A stretch of DNA of 64,000 nt from positions 1-64,000 of the forward strand of contig JAODTK010005821.1 of NCBI GenBank assembly GCA_026419785.1. The letters are read 5' to 3'. Position 1 is the stretch's first letter. Each line of letters opens with the position of its first letter. This stretch comes from Sclerodactyla briareus (Eukaryota > Echinodermata > Holothuroidea > Dendrochirotida > Sclerodactylidae). Below the pieces are notes generated by a model. That model worked only from the letters and a program-made list of their open reading frames with translations, searched no databases and was not told the origin of the DNA. Positions 58,435 through 64,000 of this stretch are shown piece by piece. Made by a program: the position numbers and the translations under genes.

Positions 58435-58689
58435 CTGTGCGGAGGAGTGCCCAGCAAAAAGGCAACATTGTACCATTTTCAGAGTCTTTGGTACGACTCG
58501 ACCAGGAGTTGAATCCCAATCTTCCCAGAGCTAATCACTCAGTCTGTTGGAAGGGGTGTGCGAGTACACAGTAGTACATGTAGTAGGCACAGTACATGTC
58601 AGCAAAATGCATTAAGTCATCAATTGAATGCATGCGAAAGTGCTCAGGAATCAATTCTGTAGATCATCTTCAGATCAGGGGAAGCTCAC

Positions 58690-58902
58690 CTGTGAAGCTG
58701 AATCCATAGGCTGCATAGGCTGCAGCAGTCCCTGCCACAGCCCCAGCCCTGGCACCAGCGATAGCTGCCGCAGCGGTCCCCTTCCTGCTTGGCCGACTGG
58801 AACTACTGATAGGCTTCTTGATGGCTGACAGCTTTAGCCCACCGACCCTCCTCCTACCGGCCCGTCGACCACCCACTACTGGAGGAGGGGAGGGCCCAAC
58901 AT
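58690..58902 (-). CDS. Internal exon with Ala/Gly-rich hydrophobic segment, unknown gene
   Basis: The acceptor aactgcttccattccag and donor ttcacag|gtgagc are both near consensus. It is a 213-nt symmetric phase 1 exon. It reads (D)VGPSPPPVVGGRRAGRRR, then VGGLKLSAIKKPISSSSRPS, then RKGTAAAAIAGARAGAVAG and TAAAYAAYGFSFT. The Ala/Gly segment of about 20 residues is flanked by basic stretches on its N-side and could be a membrane-inserting or aggregation-prone helix. The pattern superficially recalls the hydrophobic region of prion and shadoo proteins, but nothing else supports kinship. The upstream exon, which must end in phase 1, was not found. Confidence 0.65.
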
Positions 58903-58949
58903 CTGGAATGGAAGCAGTTTTAGTGTTCAAGACAAATTGCAGTCCCTCC

Positions 58950-60600
58950 ATCTCTTTGCTCCATCAAAGTCTTGGGACTGGCAGGGAATAACAGAGCCCC
59001 CCCTCCTCCCCTCTGATGGCAGGGGAAAGGCACAATTCTAGAGATTTGGCTGAAAATGTGTGAATCAGCCCTGATCACCTATGGCCAGGCCAGTTATTTA
59101 CTTGTAGATAGGTCAGATCATTGCATTAATATCATGTACCTACCTGTTCAGCTATGTGACAACATGTGGGCATGAATTATTTTCTGCCTGACAGTTGAAG
59201 GTAAAAGTTTTCACCCCACTTGCAAATGTTCCTAGACTATCAGGTAGATTCCTTCCACTTACATACACTCTATCAGAGTTTTGCAGCCTCCAAAAGTTGC
59301 ATGTTGAATGTCCCCAGTGCAACTGGGGACATTCCGGACAGTCTATATACCGGACAGTCTGATTTGATCCTATTTGCAAATGTTACTAGTCAGGAGTATA
59401 AGTTTTTGTCTTGCCTGAACAAAGTTCAGAAACGGACTAAGCGATCACTTGTGGTGCGTGTGTGTGTGTATGTGTCACACTTTTTGTTAGCAGGATTTCA
59501 TGGTAAGACGGATTCTAATGAAAATTTGTGAAGTGTATTGGGGCACAAAGGTTCACAATTAAGTAGGGTTAATTAGCCTATTCCAAGTAATTTATTGTTC
59601 ATCAATTCATTGCTAATCAGCAAAAGTTACAGATGAAGGGTGGGTGCTATGGTGATTTGGTCTGGCACTAAGGTACTGGAGGTAAGGTAGATTGACTGAT
59701 TAGATTTTCAACGTAATATATGTTAAGTCATCTAATTTGTATAATGCAAAATTCTCAAGTTTGTCAGATTTTTTAAGATTCTCAGTGAATATAGTATTCA
59801 ATGTGTCTAACTCACTGATACCTGCAAATTTTCAAATTAGTTTGATTTCCATGAAACGTGTTGAGTGCGGTCCAACCAAGTGCGTAACAGCGTTCTCAGC
59901 TGAGTGGGGATGGTAAGAGAAATCAATTTCGCTGCTGATCAATAATGAACACGTTCCTTGTTGTTGAATAATTTTTGGAGCGAGTAGGCCTGAAAAGATT
60001 GATATTTCTCGACTAACTTACTTAGTTACTTTTCAAAACTTTAGGCCACGGTAAAGGTCATGACATTGACGATGACCTAGTCGGTAGGCGTACTTATGCC
60101 TGATTGAATCAGCTTGTGTCATACAGCTAATATATGCATTAGACACCTGCACGAACAGTCCTACAAGATGTCAGGGCGACAACATATCTAGGACGTACTG
60201 TTAAAAGGTCATATAGATGTATGTGAGAAGCGCAAAATCGATTCACAGTCACGGCCTCTTGAACAAGACTACCTCTATATATGCTTTTACATCTCTTCAG
60301 ATCATGTGGTTGAAACATACTAAAGTCAAAATAAAACGACCACTGATCATAGAAGAAGGCAAGAGTCTATGATGCTGCTTGTAATATTCAACACACATAC
60401 TCAGGGTTCCTGGGACACTATCTAATTAGCAGTAATTTTTTTTTTGAATCTCATTTTCGATAGCAAAACCGGATTGTTCAATTTTGGAACACTTTCAAAC
60501 ATTGTTGGCTCAACAGTAAGCAATGTTAACATAACCTAATCACTCAAGCAGGGATAAAATAACAGTTCAGGTGGAATCAAGTGGAGCGTCAAATATTTAC
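58950..60600. other. No supported gene
   Basis: A short inverted pair (gtccccagtgcaactgggga) lies at about 59310-59330, followed by a near-duplicate of ccggacagtct at 59333 and 59351. Otherwise unremarkable. Confidence 0.4.
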
Positions 60601-60603
60601 CAG

Positions 60604-60866
60604 CTCAAATTCCTATGGCAGTCAACTCCTCCTGGAGACGGACAATAGATTTCTCGGCTTGCTGGCACCCCCACCACCGCAGGATTACAAAGAGGTGACA
60701 GGAACCATTGTTGGGGTAGGACACTTGAGAGCATCTCTGCCATCCCCGCTATTGTCTGGCCCCAGGGGGGACAGCAGTGGGTGCAGACACATCGGCACAC
60801 TTCACACAGGCACTTGGACCTCTGAGGCGTGCTCGAAAGGGACAACATGACGCATTTAGGGGGCAG
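60604..60866 (+). CDS. Internal exon of unknown gene
   Basis: The acceptor is agcgtcaaatatttaccag and the donor is ggggcag|gtgaagg. It reads SSNSYGSQLLLETDNRFLGL, then LAPPPPQDYKEVTGTIVGVG, HLRASLPSPLLSGPRGDSSG. After one single-base slip near 60777 it continues ADTSAHFTQALGPLRRARKG and QHDAFRGQ up to the donor. The length then fits phase 2 to phase 0. The mixture of a short strand-like start, a Pro-rich loop and a basic end suggests a linker region of a larger protein. The minus strand also has a partial open frame (RLQEELTAIGI), so the strand call is not certain. Confidence 0.5.
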
Positions 60867-60869
60867 GTG

Positions 60870-61740
60870 AAGGCTAAGGATAAAACGTGCCTTTTTGGAA
60901 TATTCCTCATGTCTGCGGGTCATAAAACAGGAACCGTAATTAGACTTGAGTGCAATGGATCAAGACCCTAAAAAAATGAGGCTCGGTAATACCAAGATTG
61001 CTGATATTTGGAAGGCCATAAAATTCGCATTCTGATAGTCGTATTTATCCTGATAGATGCACACTGTGTGAATGCAAACACTCAAGCAATGGCGTTTATA
61101 GACCATGGTCAGTGGAACCTGCATATGCATAAAATTATATGCATTAAGTATTCATTTTAAGAGATGCACACTGTGTGAATGCAAACACTTAGCGCTCATG
61201 CACGTTCAACATGATAATGATTCGCAGATGTCCTGAACCATGCGCAAATGTTCAAGGCGAATTGTACTACAGAATTTATTGCAGCAGAAAGTCTATCACT
61301 CTCCCCCCAACATAAACATGCGAAAGGACAAGTGAAGATCACGAAACGGTCCACAAAAACCTTGTCTTAGGTCTCGATCCCGATTTCCGAAATATCACCA
61401 AACGGTCAGAAACACATTGGAATGGACAGTTTGTCCAAGACACATTGTACGAACAAAAATGAATCGGAGCAGAACGGCATCTATGCACATCATATGAGAC
61501 ATCACCCCCATTCGATGCAATAGAAATTGAATATTTGGGTTCCTAAAATCAAAGACAAACCAAATTCTGGCAAAAGACACTGTTCTGGACCTAGAGTTTG
61601 ATTTTCACTGAGCTTCTCTCAGGGCACAAAAATTATGTTCTGGACTTGTAAAACAGAGCACCAATGGTGCGTGTAGTTCAAACCGCACGAATGTACCAAT
61701 TAGGTGTTGAATGTTCAAGATCATGAGGCCAAGAAGGCAG
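60870..61740. other. No supported gene; short direct repeat
   Basis: gatgcacactgtgtgaatgc with aaacactc/aaacactt occurs at about 61056 and 61164. Nothing else recognised. Confidence 0.5.
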
Positions 61741-61744
61741 TCTC

Positions 61745-63475
61745 AAGCAATGGCCTATTGTGCCCCTAGTAAAAACTTTGGACCAAATCTTCATAGTGGC
61801 CAAAAATGTCGTAGCAGTCAATGGACATTGTTACTCACTTCAGTCAACATCCATCAAAGAAGGCTTCAATGAGAGAGATGAGGCAAGTTCACACAATGAT
61901 ATACTGCGCCCCTTCAATTACCTTTGACCTGACCTTCACAAGTCACAAAAGTCAATGGACATTCGGTTCAAGTTTTGTCACCATCCATCAAAGAATGACT
62001 GTTTTGCTTCTTTTCATTAGATGTTACTGTTTAATGACGCTATATGATGTTGCATCCAAAATCTCGAGGAACATTATGACACAGTTTCAAGGAAATCTAA
62101 TGTACTTTGTAGGAAGAGATACATTTTGAATTTTTATACATATTGGCCTATATTGCCCCTTGACTTTAGACCCTGACCTCCACTGAGTCAAACATGTCCC
62201 ATGGTCACTACCAATGTGTCCAAGTTTGGTCGACATCCGTCACAGAATGACAATGAAGGCAATTGTTGACACACTGAATAGAGTAGATAGGTTGTAGGGC
62301 CCAAGTGGGGGGGGTCCTTGGACCAATAATTCTTGAAAGCCCCCATCGGATGACTATTTCATCAATATGATCAAGCATCAGGAGGAGAAACATTTTGCTT
62401 GATTGCATGTGATGGGTCCACGGGCCCAAACTGGGCCTCAAGTCCAAATTCCTGAGAACCACCCCTGAAGGTTACGGCTAGTAGACCCTCATTATGACTG
62501 AACATCAGCACTGACTTGTGCATCAAAATTTAGAGAAAGCATTTCGCCTATTTAACATGATAGGCCCTAAGGCCCACATCAGGCCTTCAGCCAGAAGTTT
62601 GGCAAACACCCCCCCCCCCGCTGGACCACTAACTACGCATTACATGTAGCTTTAAATAAAGAAAAACCAATTGGAAACTTATGGAAGGAGTTCAAGTACC
62701 AAGTGGTGAAATTCCATAATTTCATCAAATGGGCCCTCGGCCCGAGTGGGACCTTGGATAAAAAATTCCCTAAGCAACCTCAAAGGTATCTACTGTTAGA
62801 ACTATCTTTAGGACCGTATGTCATTATGCACCAAAACTGGTTAGGAGAATAAGCATTTTGCGTATTCCACATGAGGGGGGCCCCTCGGGCCCCCCACTAG
62901 CCTTGGTCCCCATCCCTGGGCCCCCGGAAGGTACGGCCATCAACCATTTAATGACCGAACATCACATGGTTGGCAAACTAGATGCGTAGGGTATACAAGA
63001 TTTAACAGTGTTTCCTAAATGGGCCCTAGTGCCAAACGGACCCTGGGCCCAAAATTTCTGACCAACCCTAATAACCCTCTACACAAGAAACATTACATGT
63101 AACTTTGAAGATGATTAAAAATTGAAGCTTGTGGGAGGAGATGCATTACAAGTACCATTGTGAAAATTTTAATGAATGGGCCACTCGGGCCCAAGTGGGA
63201 CCTTGGACCAAAAATTCCTGAACCACCCCGAAGGTACAGCGGATAAAACCTCATTAAGGAACCAACATCGCACTTGTGCCACCATTATTTGTGGAGAAAG
63301 TGTAGCGTTTTGCGTTTCCCACTGATTGGCCCATTGTGCCCATTAATGCCATTTTGATCTTGACCTTTAGGTGGTCAACGATGACCCATCAGTCAATGAA
63401 CCTTGTGACCAAGTCCGGCCGAGATTCATCAAAGCCGACGAACATTTTGGGCCCAAAAAAAGCGAAGTTTACGAC
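61745..63475 (+). repeat. P-family tandem repeat array
   Basis: The first part has ~150-bp units around gtcaatggacattgttac and accatccatcaaagaatgac. The second has larger units around gcccaagtgggaccttgga, aaaaattcctgaaccacc and gaaggtacggccatcaa. The end (ttgatcttgacctttaggtg, gatgacccatcagtcaatga) matches 33590-33850 and 37860-38060. No protein frame is kept between units. Confidence 0.8.
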
Positions 63476-63477
63476 TG

Positions 63478-63496
63478 GATGATGGATGGATGGATG

Positions 63497-63531
<35 letters not shown>

Positions 63532-63577
63532 TAGATAGATAGATAGATAGAAGATAGATAGATAGATAGATAGATAG

Positions 63578-63625
<48 letters not shown>

Positions 63626-63642
63626 AGATAGATAGATAGATT
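63478..63642. repeat. (GATG)n/(GATA)n microsatellite
   Basis: Opens with four gatg units, then about 35 gata units with a few slips (agaagata). It follows the P-family array directly, as gatggatgga follows the P copy at 38130, so it probably grew from the repeat's end. Confidence 0.97.
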
Positions 63643-64000
63643 GGGCATAAAAAAGCTCAACCGCAATAGCTGGTTTGAGCTAAAAATGACAGGTGCCCTT
63701 TAATCTATTTAAAATGAGGAATATGGTACTTTTAAAAGTAAAATCTTCCCAGTACACTCAAACTGCTTAGGAGCGATGGGCAGTTGCAACATTGAACATA
63801 ACTTATCGATGGCTGGAATATACAATGATCAATTGAATGCCGAAATGTGAATGAATGTTCAATGGAAAATCTTGGCAATAGTGGAAAATGAAGAAGGGGT
63901 GGACAAAATTTATAAATATGGCAGAACGAGAAGGAAATGAAGGCAAATTCTGGCCTCCTGTAGGCTGTCTGAAAAGGAAAAGTAAAATCAAGTAAGAGAG
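63643..64000. other. No supported gene
   Basis: AT-rich single-copy-looking sequence to the window edge. Confidence 0.4.

Noticed and set aside
63469-63666. Tyr-Leu-Ser-Ile repeat ORF
   Set aside because: Translation of the (GATA)n microsatellite.

Overview
This is a gene-poor stretch of animal nuclear DNA. It is AT-rich and has split coding segments with GT/AG boundaries, tRNA-derived SINE heads, a LINE reverse-transcriptase relic, (GT)n, (AAAT)n and (GATA)n microsatellites, and many dispersed repeats rich in the word GGTCA. Such GGTCA-rich and GGACG-rich repeats suggest a marine invertebrate, plausibly a deuterostome such as an echinoderm, hemichordate or amphioxus; that placement is inference. 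Runs of more than 40 pure G or C, and single-base slips inside otherwise coherent exons, suggest an assembly with uncorrected indels, so a broken frame here need not mean a pseudogene. No long ORF is convincing by length alone. The exons below were chosen by splice signals, phase agreement and composition.

Layout. 1-2.3 kb: nothing recognised. 2.3-3.9 kb: part of a LINE reverse transcriptase, repeated three times in tandem with a 457-bp period. 5.0-10.3 kb: nested repeats, called here family M (with an internal ~312-bp module, eight copies in one array) and family R (with an X-box-like palindrome). 11.12-11.25 kb (+): first exon of a ChaC-type gamma-glutamylcyclotransferase. 12.0-14.7 kb (-): the 3' part of a multi-exon gene of unknown function whose last exons agree in phase. 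15.5-17.4 kb: another M copy and an inverted P repeat. 17.66-18.37 kb: two convergent coding segments whose stops lie 5 bp apart. 18.4-31.9 kb: mostly empty, with G/C tracts, one SINE and a possible C-terminal membrane exon. 31.9-33.9 kb: repeat arrays.

33.9-37.7 kb: a composite terminal-inverted-repeat element made of two direct copies of one unit; the first copy carries a 74-codon ORF with a mitochondrial-leader-like start. 39-45 kb: dispersed repeats and SINE heads. 45.5-48.1 kb (-): about twelve units of ~186 bp, which read as a ~62-residue protein repeat. 53-58 kb: three weak terminal-exon candidates on the + strand and a poly-G tract. 58.3-58.9 kb (-): the last two exons of a gene with an Ala/Gly-rich hydrophobic segment. 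60.6-60.9 kb (+): one good internal exon of an unknown gene. 61.7-63.6 kb: P-family repeat array ending in (GATA)n.

No operon-like organisation, CRISPR array, intact mobile-element protein or capsid-bearing element was seen. Most genes are only partly inside the window or are not recognisable, so no joint pathway can be claimed.
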